Assembly (NCBI GenBank): GCA_947683625.1
Contig: CANTUR010000682.1
Span: 248,001-312,000, forward strand
Reading direction: 5' to 3'
DNA from: Mallotus nudiflorus
Lineage: Eukaryota; Streptophyta; Magnoliopsida; Malpighiales; Euphorbiaceae
DNA length: 64,000 nucleotides
Shown: piece by piece, positions 51,430-63,334 of the stretch
How the letters are laid out: each line of letters starts with the position of its first letter
Numbering within the stretch: position 1 is the stretch's first letter
The notes under the pieces: model-generated
The model's database searches: none
What the model saw: only the letters and a program-made list of their open reading frames with translations
What the model was told of the DNA's origin: nothing
Made by a program: the position numbers and the translations under genes

Positions 51430-52490
51430 ACTCAAATGTCTTAAGAAAGATAAAGCAGAAGAGGTGATAAGGGAGATTCATGCAGGAGCTTGTGGTTCTC
51501 ACTTAAATGGAAGAATCCTAGCAAAGAAGATAATTAGACAAGGGTATTACTGGATGAGCATGGAAAAGGATTGTACTAGAACCGTGAGACAATGCCATCA
51601 GTGTCAGGTCTATGGGAACCTTAACCACTTTCCTCCAATGGTGCTGAATAGTTTATCATCTCCTTAGCCTTTTGCAACTTGAGGGATTGATATCATAAGA
51701 GAAATAAGGCCAACAACATCGAATGGACATAAGTATATAATTATGGCAATTGATTACTTCTCTAGATGGTAGAGGCTAAATCTTTTAATGCTCTAAAGGT
51801 AAATTAAATGGCTCAATTTATCGAGAAGAATCTCATTTGCAGACATGGGGTTCCAAGCAGAAATGGCAGAGTTATTGTAGAAGTATGGGATGGAGCATTT
51901 TAAGTCTTCACTATATCGACCTTAAGCTAATGGAGTAGTGGAAGCAACAAATAAAAATATCAATAAAATCCTCTCTAAGATGGTCAAAACTTACAAGGAT
52001 TGGTATGAGTTTCTTCCTTTTGCCTTATGGGGATACAGAACTATAGCTAGAACTTCCACAAGCGAAACTCTGTTCTCCTTAGTGTACGGTTGTGAAATAG
52101 TTTTGCCAATAGAAACTAAGATCAAGTCTCTAAGAGTAGTTATAGAGGCCAAAATGCTTGAGAGTGAATAGGCACATAAAAGATGTGATCATGTGGTGTC
52201 TCTGGACAAGAAGAGGATGAATGCTTTATTTTATACCCAAATATATCAGAAGAGGATAGCAAGGGCATTTAGCAAAAAGGTAAAGCTGTGGAAAATAAAA
52301 TCTAAAGATATGATACTAAAAAAATCTATAGCAGTGGTGTTTAGCCAAAGAGGAAAGTTCAGACCAAACTGGGAAGGACCATACTTAGTTAAGTCAATTC
52401 TACCAAAAGGAGCCGCCAACATATATGATCTTGAAGGGAATGAGTTCATGGAGCCTGTTAGCTTGGATCACCTCAAGAAATACTATCTAT
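51430..52490 (+). pseudogene. T3 integrase remnant
   Basis: The zinc-binding HHCC domain is intact in one open stretch (51464-51667): EIHAGACGSHLNGR and QCHQCQVYG. The core begins GIDIIREIRP and YIIMAIDYFSRW (51680-51770), is frameshifted through the second catalytic Asp region, then resumes at 51938 with VEATNKNINKILSKMVKTY and WGYRTIARTSTSETLFSLVYG. The C-terminal part (52193-52492) ends FRPNWEGPYLVKSILPKGA and SLDHLKKYYL followed by a stop. This is a complete-length Tat integrase with several stops and frame changes. Confidence 0.9.
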
Positions 52491-52499
52491 AAAAATAAA

Positions 52500-53160
52500 T
52501 AAAAGTAGTATAAAGAAAAAAAAGTTCGCTCACTAAAAAACCTTAAAAGGCTAGTCATGTAAAAATTAGAACATTCCCGTTGTTTAGAAAACTTGCGAAG
52601 GGTTGGCAAGAAAAAATTAGGGAATAAAATAAAATAAAAAGATGTCCTTTTGATTAAAAAACTGTAGTAGGCAAAAATTAGGGAAATAAAATGCGAGTAA
52701 AAAATATTCAGTTAGAAAATCCAAAAGGACTAGCTGATAATAGAATCTATATCATGTGATGTAGCAAATGTACTCATTTTTTCCCTAATTAATAAATCTT
52801 ATTGAAATTGAAATTTTGTTATGACATGCAATCTTATTTATAATACATAAGCACTGAAAAGGAAAACAGAACATAAAAGATTAAGACTAGCTTTATGGGA
52901 CCTTTTTTTTCTAGTGGTACCTATGTTTCTTCTTCTGAGACTCATCATGTAAAGCTTGAATTCTCTTATATCTAGAGAATCTGGGTGGCTTTATAGCTTG
53001 TACCATGACCTTGATTTGAAAAGTAAAAATAAGAAGCCTGCTAAGTTGAAAACTCGAAAGGGGGACTTAGGAAAAAGTTAGGGCATACCTGTTAAGTTGA
53101 AAACTCAAAAGGTTAGCTTAGGCAAAAATTATGGCATAAAATAATAATAATAAAATAAAG
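52500..53160. repeat. degenerate repeats after T3 integrase
   Basis: Five or more loose copies of an AAAACTCGAAAGG...TTAGGCAAAAATTAGGG(C)AT motif (52520-52740 and 53030-53140). Similar motifs downstream of integrase occur in other Tat elements I know of. Confidence 0.6.
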
Positions 53161-53277
53161 TTCACTTAGAATCATTTGTTCATGCAAATTTTAATTTTAA
53201 GAAAAGGGAAGTTTGAAATAGAGCAGTATAAAAGATATCTTGTCCTAACTACAAAATAAAAAAATAGCCCAAAATTA

Positions 53278-55320
53278 GTCATCCCGAGCACTAGAATTAG
53301 GCCATGGGCTCCATCCTCTACTAGGGTCATCATGTTGATAGGTATTTGGAGGTCTAGCAGATGAAGTACCAACACTGTAGGGATCAAGGCCTAAGTCAAC
53401 AAGCCACCGGTGAAGCATCTCAATCTCCATCTCTAGATCCTATGAATAACTCTGCACATATAGGAAGCATTATATCATATGTACTTCATGCACACTATGC
53501 ATACATTTGTATAATAAGTGTATATGCTTAACCACTAACTATCTATCACTTATATGGCAAATAACCTCTGAGATGAGGTGAGTCCATGCAAATACTTTGC
53601 CTGTATTTGAGGGACTTATTTTGTAAAGTTTTACTAACATCAATACCAAGTGTACAGGTAATACAAGAAATAATTCATATAAACTCATATGAGAAGTATC
53701 AGCTGGAGAAAAGTTGGGGAGCTAAACATAATTGAAATGTATCTACTGCTTAACCAAAGCCTGAACAGTAGGAGCCTAATAAAGTATGGATCTATTAAGA
53801 AGGGGAACATTTCCAAAAATAGCAATGGTAAAAGCTCCCTCATGCCAACATGCTGAGTGCATTTTGCATGGCCAGGACTAGGTCTGGGGACCTTAGGTGC
53901 AATCTCTGTCTCAAGGGCAGCCTCACTCTCTTGTGAAGTCTCAAACCCATAATCAGTCCCAACCATCTCCTCCATCACTTCATTAGTAGGGGAGTGAACC
54001 TCCTTAAACTGTGAAAAGTAAACTGTGAGAAAAGAAAATAAGTGATTTGAAAAACTCCAAAAGAGAAATGATTAGAAGTTACCTCAACCTGATCAATAGG
54101 AATATACTTTAAGAGGATCTCATAGATGAACAGCCAATAATGGTGAGATTGCTTAAGAAAAATAGTGGCATCATATCCCTATAATGCCTCTTTTAACTTT
54201 GAACTGGTCAGATTAGAACTGTAAAGCATCGAGCAGGGGACAAAAATAGGAGTACGGCATCGAGAAGGTCTAGAGCGCCACCAATATACCCACTCTCCCA
54301 AATACCATATCTGATAGCCATAACTAGGGAGTAGAACCCTCATCTTCTCAAGTTGTACTATGACATCCATGAAGTCATATGATTGGATGTCATCAGCTGA
54401 CTCTAGCCAATCAAAATAGATCTGCAAAATCAGGATTAATTAAGTTTAACGTGTATTAAGTCATAAAGTACTAATAATTTTATTTTCTTACTAGGTCCCA
54501 CTTGATGGTGTTTAGCTGATCACGATAGGTCTACACAGTATTCCTGACACTTGTTAGACGGGAAGAGCCCTATCTCTGCATCAGGGGGAGACTCCTATTA
54601 GAGCTAATAACCTTGAAGCCATAAATCAACTTAATCTCTATGCTTTAGATTTGAAAGAGAGAATAAGTTAACAAAAAGAAAGAAAAGTAAAAGAGAAGAA
54701 GAGAAATGAAAAGGGGACAGACTCACATATAGGACATGCCAAAAGCTGCACATGGTGACAATGCCTCTACGGATAGTGTCCAATTTGTAATACAAATAAG
54801 CCAATACTGTAGATCCCTAATCGAGGGTGATAACTCGATCTAAGTCTCATAGAAAAGGGGCATGCCAAGCAAGATCAGGAGGAAGCACCTCGCCTTATAA
54901 GCAATCTAACAAGGTACGATGGTGGGAAGATGTCTGAATTGGGTGGGAAGACAACTGAATCCCTCGACCAATGATGAAAGAACAACGTTCTTCTAGTTCT
55001 TCCATGTTGGGATAAATCCAATCAAGTCTTGCACATACTGACTCTATACATGCTTATGAAGACTGCCAATAACTAATGTCGAAGGAAATGGGAGTCCATC
55101 CGAAGGCAATTCTAGTGATTATAGAAAAACTCATAGGCAAAATAGTCAACTCACCTACACGAGTATGAAACGTATAGGTGGTGTCCATCCACCGTTTGAT
55201 TAGTATAAATAAAGAATGGTGATTAGACCTCCCTTGAGTAGTCAGAAGCCCAACGACAAATCATCTGAACCTGAACGCCCAGACCAGTTGTGCAATATCC
55301 TTTGGTAGCTCGTGAACTTC
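53278..55320 (-). pseudogene. antisense plant mobile domain (PMD)-like multi-exon gene in the T3 3' region
   Basis: It lies opposite to T3 pol. Exon A (about 55320-54727) reads in one frame with five stops. It shows LIKRWMDTTYTFHTRVGELT and IITRIAFGWTPISFD, then DLDRVITLD and STVLAYLYYKLDTIRRGIV, the pattern of the plant mobile domain (TFHxPxGExTxTxxD ... DLxR ... LAYLYxxL). It ends at a GTGAGT donor (54721-54726). Exon B (54575-54492) gives TYRDQLNTIKWDL and ends at GTAAGA (54486-54491). Exon C (54421-54083) starts after TTTTGCAG and ends YIPIDQVE before GTAAC. Exon D opens after TTCTCACAG (54023) into an acidic tail. A final segment (about 53460-53278) ends PNSSARDD before a stop. PMD proteins occur as host genes and inside Tat elements and MULEs. 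This copy is decayed. Confidence 0.72.
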
Positions 55321-55356
55321 ATTGACCACTGGGAGTATTTTGGGAACAAATGAGCA

Positions 55357-55358
55357 TG

Positions 55359-55406
<48 letters not shown>
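55357..55406. repeat. TAA trinucleotide microsatellite
   Basis: About 16 copies of ATA/TAA just upstream of the PMD-like gene on its own strand. The poly-Ile ORF over it is an artefact. Confidence 0.95.
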
Positions 55407-55409
<3 letters not shown>

Positions 55410-55419
55410 TTAGAGATCG

Positions 55420-56330
55420 ACATTATACAATTCCGAATGCCAACCAATTTCTGGACTTTTAACTCTGATTTTCAGACTTTGGTCGGCCATTCAACTGAAA
55501 TCCTATGTTCCCGGGTTGAATTTAAAATTTTCATGCATTTTTGAGTATTTTTAATCCAATTTCAACAATATACACACTAATTTACATTCTGAAATTAATT
55601 ATGATTACTAACTATATGAATAAATTTTTATAGGAATAAACAAAAGTGAGGAAGTGTTACCTCATTGCCCATAGCTGTGCACCTATAAAGGTGAAGGCAA
55701 GTTAAAGGAAGCACAATAGAACCTTCTCGGAGTCAAAGGTTGTTATGGGGAAATGGAGAGACACAATGGCCGGATAAGTTAAAATCTTTATTTCTTTATG
55801 TAGCCTATATGTGGGTTAGCCATAGGATCTGACAGATCATGAATCGAACCTTGGATGAGCAAGAAATCAAAAGAATAAAATCGAAAAAAGAAAGAAATGG
55901 AGAGGGAAATGAAAGAATAACATCAAAAATAAGGAGGGAAGCTTCTTATAAATGGAAAATATCCATTTTGGTTCCTTGACTATGCATGCATTTAAAATCA
56001 AGTTTTTCTTTGCAATTTCATATATAATTGCATTTTAATTAGGATTTAATTCCTAAATAATTCATTCAACTCACGTCATCAATCAGTTAATAGTGTTTAT
56101 GTTTATTCTGAATTATTTATAAGTATAGAATATAAAATATTACATAATTCAACTTTACATTTCTACATGCATCATTTCAATCAAATGTCAAAATTCATTT
56201 CATGTTAAATAGTAGTTGAAACTCAAATTTTCAAAATTATTATGTTCTGTGCTATACAATAGTCATGACATGAATTTCAAATTCCACATGTTATATGCTT
56301 CAATAGTAGTTATAACATGACTTTTTTCAG
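55420..56330. other. T3 3' region, unassigned
   Basis: I see no ORF. It lies upstream (on the minus strand) of the PMD-like gene, where a promoter for it would be. No clear TATA box can be singled out in this AT-rich sequence. Confidence 0.3.
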
Positions 56331-56339
56331 ACTTTTTAC

Positions 56340-57010
56340 CAACAGACACTACACAATAGTTATAGTGATGTTGCTAGACATCCCACAGGAAATACAACGG
56401 ATCTTAAATCACTAGAAGTTCCATAAGAATTACAGCACCATTTTTAAAGTTCACTAGCCCAAAGGGAATATAGCGAGGGTCATTGCATTCATTTTGTTGA
56501 ACGTCCCACAGGGAATACAATGAAATTCATTATCACTAGATGTCCCAAAGGGAATATAGTGCAGTTTACTAAACACTATACAGTAATTATAGTATGATTG
56601 CTACACGTTCTATAGGAACTATAGCACATTTTTCAAATCATGAATTGCTAAATATCCCATAGGGAATATAGTAAGATTTTAAATCACCGAATTGCTAGAT
56701 GTTCCACGGGAACTATAACACTTCTTTCAAACAAAGGCTTGCTAGACATCTTATAAGGAATATAGCGAGAATCATTGCATTCATTTTATTAAAACATCCT
56801 ACAGGGAATATAACAAAATCCATTATCAATAGACATCCCAAAGGGAATATAATGCAGTCCACTAGTCACTACATAGTAGTTGTGGTATTATTGCTAGACA
56901 TTCCATAGGAACTATAACATGTTTTCAAATCACGAGTTGCTAGACGTCCCAAGGGGAATATAGCGAAATGTATAAGTTTCAATAGACGTTCCATAAAAAA
57001 TATAGTGAAA
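56340..57010. repeat. T3 tandem array with GACATCCCAYAGGGAATATAG motif
   Basis: A dozen or more degenerate 35-60-bp units built on the motif CTAGACRTCCCAYAGGGAATATAG. They are arranged in a longer unit of about 300 bp (compare 56530-56600 with 56825-56900). The motif is shared in reverse complement with T2 27950-28250. Confidence 0.82.
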
Positions 57011-57149
57011 CATATTAAACATAATATCTTGCTTAAAATTGCTCAACAATTTAAGCATTAGCAAGTCAATTAAGATACAATGAAGTACCCTAATTCTTTC
57101 TTTCAAAATTGTGTGCTACTATTACTTTGCTGCAATTTTTCAAGCAAAC

Positions 57150-57168
57150 AACAATAAAAAAAGGCAAC
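57150..57168 (+). other. T3 polypurine tract
   Basis: An A-rich tract ending AAAAAAAGGCAAC directly before the LTR start TGAAAGCACC. Confidence 0.6.
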
Positions 57169-59080
57169 TGAAAGCACCTAATTTCAGGATACAATTGTGT
57201 ACGTGTGTGACAAAAGCCCCTATGATGAAATTCTAATTGAGAATTGATCTCTGGTGTCAAGTTTCATGATTTAAAAGTCTAAATTTCAACATTTTATGGA
57301 TTTAATTGCAAAATTATTTTTTAAGGATTTGATTATAGAAATTAGAAACTTCAGAGGACCTTTTTTGTCATTTAATTTAAAAAATTGGTCGGCCGACATT
57401 TAATGTCGACCTGCATTAGGCAATGTCAATCATCATCACGGGTTGAAAATTGACATTTTGTAATACCAATTTTCGCTAAAAAGTGATTTTTACTCAATTT
57501 TTATGATGATTTTTTTATTTTTCAAATTTTTTTCATTGATATAGGACACCACGTGTCTATGTGTGAGTCTTTAATTTTTCAAAATCCTATCATTTATTAT
57601 CTCATTATCCTAATTTCTAAAATTCAAAAAATAAAATACAGATTGAGAGAGTCCTGATCTCGCTCCCAACTATCACGTAACTTCTTTGCGTGATCATAGG
57701 ATCTGAGGTGGTTGAGTCTGGCTTTAAAAGCCAGAAGGGGAGGTTGTGAAGGGGGACTAACTAGAGAAAGGGAGGTAGAGAGTGTTTATGAATTTGATCT
57801 CTTTGTTTTATTTTTATTTGATTCATTACTAATTATTTTTTTGTGTTTTTTTATTTTGATTGATGTCCTGTGGTACTCTAGAGGTAAAGGTGGTGATATG
57901 AAATTTTGGCAGTGACCATTGAAAGAATCCATGGAATGCCATAGATTAAGATCTATAAAACCCCTGTAGGATTTATGATTTTTGCATTCTTTTAATTTGC
58001 TTTTGTTTTGGGTTGTAATTAATTTGATTTTCAATTTCTGCACAGTAGTTTGTAATAGCCCTAAAGTGGAAAATAGTGGAATTTTATATTCACTGCACTA
58101 AAATTGGTTAATAATTTAGGTTCAATTAGGTAAAATTCAATTAAAACTAATGATGGCAGTAGATTCATTTAGGGTTGCATATAAATTGATTTAGGGTTTT
58201 TTTAGATAATCACATAAATCCTGTGTTTGATATGATTTTGTTATGATTTTTGTTTGGGTTTTGTTTTTAGATCTTTTAGTTCTTTGGGCCCTAAGCCCAT
58301 ATTAGCATCAAAACCACTCAATAAATAGGCTTAAAATGGTTTAAGTTAATTAATTAAAATCAATTTAGGCCCATTAGATTAATTTAGACTTAAGCTCATT
58401 TTTAGGTTAACTAAATTAATTTAGACTTAGCTCAGCCCATTAATTCCATTTAATCTAAAATAAATAGATTTAGGATGACATTACTTAATTTAAAATCAAG
58501 TTAGACTTAGGCCTACTTATTAATTTAATTTTTCCTTTAAAATTTGGTAGACTTAAGACTATTTCCTTAGTTAAATTTAAATAAATAAACTTAAGTTTAC
58601 TGAAATTAATTAAAAATATAGGCCTTTCTTTAGTCCAATTCACTTGTAAATAAAAATATGTAAAAATAGTTAACTTTTAAAATTAACCTAGTTTAAACTT
58701 AGGGATGCTGACTTTTGTATGTATTTTTACATGTAATTTGATGACAGCCTTTTTTGGGTTACATGGATGTTTATTTAGGGTTTAAATAAAATTGTATATA
58801 ATTAGAGAATAAAATAGCAATTCATAACATAAATATAAATGAATACAAGACTGAAAAAAGTTAGTATTCTGTTCCTAGAATCTCTTGGTTGGGGTGTTAG
58901 CTTTCTTTTAGAGAATCGAATACCACCTTTTAATTTGTCCTAGTTATTATCTTGGATGGCGATTCCTCATCTCCATGCCATGTCTTTGTGACAATGGTTA
59001 GTGTGTTCTTTAGGGCCCTGAGCCCAAACAGTGTTGCGGTTGATAAAATCTTAGATGTGCACTAAACCCTATTGTCTATA
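57169..59080 (+). mobile_element. T3 3' LTR, 1912 bp
   Basis: It runs TGAAAGCACC to ATTGTCTATA. Its first 600 bp match the truncated 5' LTR at 41188. It is followed by the GGCCC target duplicate. Confidence 0.86.
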
Positions 59081-59085
59081 GGCCC

Positions 59086-60693
59086 AAAACACATAAAAAT
59101 AAATGAATAAGTCCAAATAATAAAATAAAGTAAATAATGAATAAAAAACATATATTCAATGATTTCTAACCCTAATTTTAATTATGTGGAATATAAATTA
59201 ATCTAAAACCACCATTGACTTTATTAGGGTTTTATCTAACTGAACCTAATTTACTAATCAATTTTAAAGTGCATAAAATTAAAGGCTTTCACTATATTCC
59301 TACTACTGGGGTTATTACAAAATTTACCAAAAATAATAAAGAAAATAAAATTAAAATTACAATCCTTAAGAAAATAAATTAAGCAAATTCATAAAAAAAA
59401 AAGATAGAACAAAATAAAAAATACATAAAATTAAAATTAGGATCTTGATTCTTAGTTTTCATTCATGGATTCTCTATAGGTTTTCCTTGGTTCAACCACA
59501 TATTCATCTTCACAAAAAGTCATCCCACCACCATAAACATGAAAAAAATAAAATAAATAAAAATTAGTAACTAAATAAAATAAAAATAAAAATAAATCAA
59601 GATAAAATAAAAATAATGAAATAAGATAAATAGAGAAGAATAAAATAAAAAATGAAAAAATAAAAAGGACAAAAAACGATAAACAAATACAAGCAAAATA
59701 AATGGATGAAAAGAGAAACTAAAAAATAAAGTGAAAAGTTAAACGAAGAAATAAATAAGAATGATAAAACAAAAGTAACAAAACAAGTGAAAACAAAAGT
59801 TGATATAGAAGAAGCAATAAAAAAAACAAAGCAAAGAGTGAAGGAAACAGTAAAGTACCGATTTGAAATTGATTCTTCCAATACAAATGAAAGTAAGGAA
59901 TCAAAAAATAAAATAAATAAGAATCAGTAAACAAATAAAATTAAAATTAACGTTAAAAAAAATCACAATAAAATAAAATAAAATAATAAAATAAAATAAA
60001 AAATAAAAAGATAAAGAAATAGAGAATAAATGATTTAATGGATGTAGTAGCAGAGAAAAAAATGATAAAACCCTCAGAATCTCCTCGTAAAAGAAAAATA
60101 TTTATTTATAAAAAGCTAGTCATGTAATCTATGTTGGGTACAAGATAAAATTAAATTTAACATATATATATATATATCACAAAAAAAAAAATAACCAATT
60201 AAAAAAAATAAAAAAAAAATGAGATTAATTAGAAAACTATGAGATTGATTAGAAAACTATATTTCTTTAGAAAACTATATTTCCGATCAGAACTATAGAT
60301 TTTTAATTGGAGATCTAATCGCAAATATAATTTTTCAATGGAAAAACAATGCTTTTGGCAAATTTACGGCTATTTTTTAGATGGGAAACATGCCATTGTT
60401 TTATTTTGTAAACGTTTCAATGTGTGAAAGCAAATGCGCCTTTGACCCATTCAGCCAAAATTAATTTTTTTAGTTTTTTTTTTATTTTTTTTGAAATTTT
60501 ATAGATATTTTTTGAATTTTCTGTTTATTATTTTTTTGAATTTTTAAATTAAATAAATAAAATTTAAAAATAATTTATAATTTAATTCAAAATCAATAAA
60601 TTAGATTCAATAAATCTAATTTCACAATTAATTTTCATCATTAGATCTTCTATTATAGTCAAACTCAAATTATCCAAAAATTGAGTATTTATG
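59086..60693 (-). mobile_element. T2 5' LTR, second part
   Basis: It resumes the LTR interrupted at 41187, matching 24808-26601 including the AAATAAATAAGTCCAAATAAT region. It ends GTATTTATG at 60693. The 59597-59934 minus ORFs are low-complexity LTR sequence. Confidence 0.85.
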
Positions 60694-61379
60694 TATATGT
60701 CTAGCTAAAAGTTGAGTTGTTAAGTAGTATAACTTGATTAAGGGTTCAATCTTTATCTTCGTCTAAAAATTTACAAACTATATCTACACCAATAAATTCA
60801 CCTACCATTTCTGTAGCTTCATGAAGTGGTGAGCAGAGTGCTTCCCTTGTAGCAAATTTCATTGACATTATAACCAAGAACCCAAAAAAAAAACCATTAT
60901 AGCATCTTTCATTTTTCTATATATCTTAATCAGTGTTTATATGATGTTAATATCATCAGGTGAAGCAATACTAATTTCATCAACTTGAGTGATCATGTAT
61001 CGTCAACCCATCAATTGATCCAAATATAACCACAAGTCTTGAGCAACAAAAATATATCATAACTCATAATTCCCTAATCCATTAATATATGTAAGGATCT
61101 TCCATGAGAGCTTTTATATTTGAATCTTCATCGTATCAAATTTTTTTAAACTAGCACTAACTATGAAATGTGTATGGAAATTGTTCTTGTATCTAATATA
61201 TATATAAGCCGAACTTCTAAGAATCCATTGGTGACCTCTTCCTGTACAAAGTGGAAGTCCAACTCAATGTGTTTTGTGTGGGCATGGAAAACATGATTGG
61301 AAGTAAGATATATCACTCCAATGTTATCATAGTAAAGCATAACTTTCGGACAAGAAAACCCAAGTTCCCCAAAAGCAAT
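60694..61379 (-). mobile_element. copia 3' region and unassigned flank
   Basis: 60960-61200 is the same sequence as 17360-17600. The rest has no ORF, and no LTR terminus is visible. Confidence 0.45.
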
Positions 61380-63334
61380 TTAATCTATAATAATTATGCT
61401 ATTGCATGAGCAAACCACCTTGTACTCATTTTCAATAAAATAGTGAGCCACAATTGGTTGCTTTTTGACCATCCAAGAAATAAGTGAATCACTAAGACAA
61501 ACTCCATAACCACTTGTTGAGCGGTGATCATCAACATCACCACCCCAGTTAGTATCATTATAGCATGATAAGGTAAGAGAAGAAGAAGAAGTAGAAAATA
61601 ATAAACTGCAAATTTGAGTATCTTTTAAATAGTGCATGAGGCACTTTAATGCTATCCAATGAGATTCATTTGGACAGTTCATAAATTGGCATAATTTATT
61701 GACACTATAAGCAATATCTGGATGAGTTATTGTGATGTACTAGAGGGCAACTATATAATGATAATCTTCAGCTTGAGCAATGGCTAGCACCATGGTTTTT
61801 AACCGAAGGAGGTTTAGTAGCAATAGGAGTAAAACAAGGTTTGGAGTCAACCATGGATGTTCTTTGTAAAAGATCACCAATATATTTTTTTGAGGTACTA
61901 AAAGGCCATCCGATTGGTGCACCACCTCCAGTCTAAGAAAATAGTGCAGGGATCTAAGGTCTCAAATGGGGAATTCTTATTTTAATTATTCAATTATGTG
62001 TTGTACAAGTTGTAAACTAGAACTTGTAATAATTAAATCATCAACATAGAAAATAATAAAAATTACATCAGTCTTGTTCAAAAAAATAAAGAGAGAATGG
62101 TCACTCTTAGATGGAATAAAGTTGAGTGATAATAAATAAGAACTGAGTCATTAAAACCATGCCCGGGGTGCTTGTTTTAACCCATACAGAGACTTTTGCA
62201 ATTTACATATGTAACATGGATGATTAGAATCAAGAAAGCCTAGAGGTTGATTCATGTAAATTGTCTCTAAAAAAAGCCCATGAAGAAATGCATTGGACAC
62301 ATCAAATTGATTAATTGGCCAAGATTTTATGGTTGCTATGGCAAGAATGGTGCGTATGGTTGTAGCTTTGATAACTTGGCTGAATGTGTCCTTGTAATCA
62401 AGGTCGAATGTTTGCCCTTGAGCTACTAAAGTGCCTTATAGCGCTCAATTGTACCATTAAAATTACTTTTGATACGAAAAATCCACTTGCAACCTATAAT
62501 ATTCACATTAGGAGGTTTTGGTACTAAAGTCTAGGTAGAATTAGTAAGGAGGGCATTGAATTTATTAAACATAGCATTATTCCATTCAGGATATTTACTG
62601 GCTTGTAAAAATGTGTTAGGTTCGATATGAAGATAATTCATTTTGGTGGAATCATGGACAACTGTATGGGCATGGTGGCGTTAAAGGGTGGTGGACCATA
62701 ACTGCATGGGATGAGTTCGTTTTCATGGGGGGGATAACTAAGTATATTTGGATAAATAAACAATTAAATTGATATCGAGTGGTTGAGAGTTTGTAGCTGA
62801 TGAAGATGGTTTGGTAGGAGAGGGATTTATTGGTGATTAAGATAAGATGGAACAAAAATGATGTGATGGAGAAGAGGTAGAAGGAAGAGGTCTAGATGAA
62901 CTAGAATTATTATGAGTTAGAGAAGAGTTGTTAGGAGATAGATTAACCATATTTGAAGCCGGTGGACTTGATGAAGATGGAGTAGATTGAGTTAACTATG
63001 GATGCATTGAGGTAGTGGAGGAATGGGAACTTAATGATAAGTGTTTAAAAGGAAAAATTATTTCATTAAAAGATCCATGACGTGCTACATAACTGTAATC
63101 TTTATCAATATCAAAACACAAATGACCATGATGGGTAGGAGAATGTCCAAAATAAACACATTTTTGAGTGCGGAATGAAAATTTATGCTTATTATATGGT
63201 TGTAACCATGGATAAACCACATAACCAAATATTTTTAAAATATTGTATATAGTTGGTTTATGATAAAAGCAACTCAAAAGGATTTGGATTTTGAAGAACT
63301 CTACTAGGCATATAATTAATTAATTGGACATTAG
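61380..63334 (-). pseudogene. copia pol remnant (integrase end, RT, RNase H)
   Basis: In minus-strand order, integrase is cut off at 63334 in the INYMPSRVL block. It continues with KIFGYVVYPWLQPYNKHKF, CVYFGHSPTHHGHLCF and YVARHGSFNE (63277-62996). RT shows INQFDVSNAFLHG, LYGLKQAPRAW and YVDDLIIT (near 62045). The connection and RNase H part gives QFMNCPNESHWIALK, YLKDTQICSLLF, STSGYGVCLSDSLISW and IENEYK (61682-61380). Numerous stops and frameshifts separate the parts, and the region from 62890 to 62530 is poorly conserved. It differs from the Sire-type copia at 33066-39021 in RT and integrase tail sequence, so it is a second copia family. Confidence 0.88.

Larger units (their letters stand above)
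41188..59080 (+). mobile_element. T3: Tat-lineage element inserted in the T2 5' LTR
   Basis: Its ends are TATAAGCAC (41188) and TTGTCTATA (59080), flanked by the perfect duplication GGCCC (41183-41187 and 59081-59085). The order is truncated 5' LTR, leader, gag, an inner Tat block (43470-48544), pol, 3' region with an antisense PMD-like gene and tandem array, polypurine tract, and 3' LTR. The two outer LTRs are recognisably the same subfamily but clearly diverged, so the insertion is old. Confidence 0.82.
24004..60693 (-). mobile_element. T2: Tat-lineage Ty3/gypsy element with nested insertions
   Basis: The order on the minus strand is: 5' LTR (40382-41187, resuming 59086-60693), primer site, gag (39429-39030, resuming 33059-32340), pol linker, 3' region with an antisense ORF and tandem arrays, polypurine tract, and 3' LTR (24004-26601). 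Flanks read CATAT (23999-24003) and TATAT (60694-60698), a 4/5 match for a target duplication. A Sire-type copia lies in gag, and T3 lies in the 5' LTR. RT, RNase H and integrase have been deleted. Confidence 0.82.

Noticed and set aside
55350..55544. ORF beginning with a poly-Ile run
   Set aside because: Product of the TAA microsatellite.
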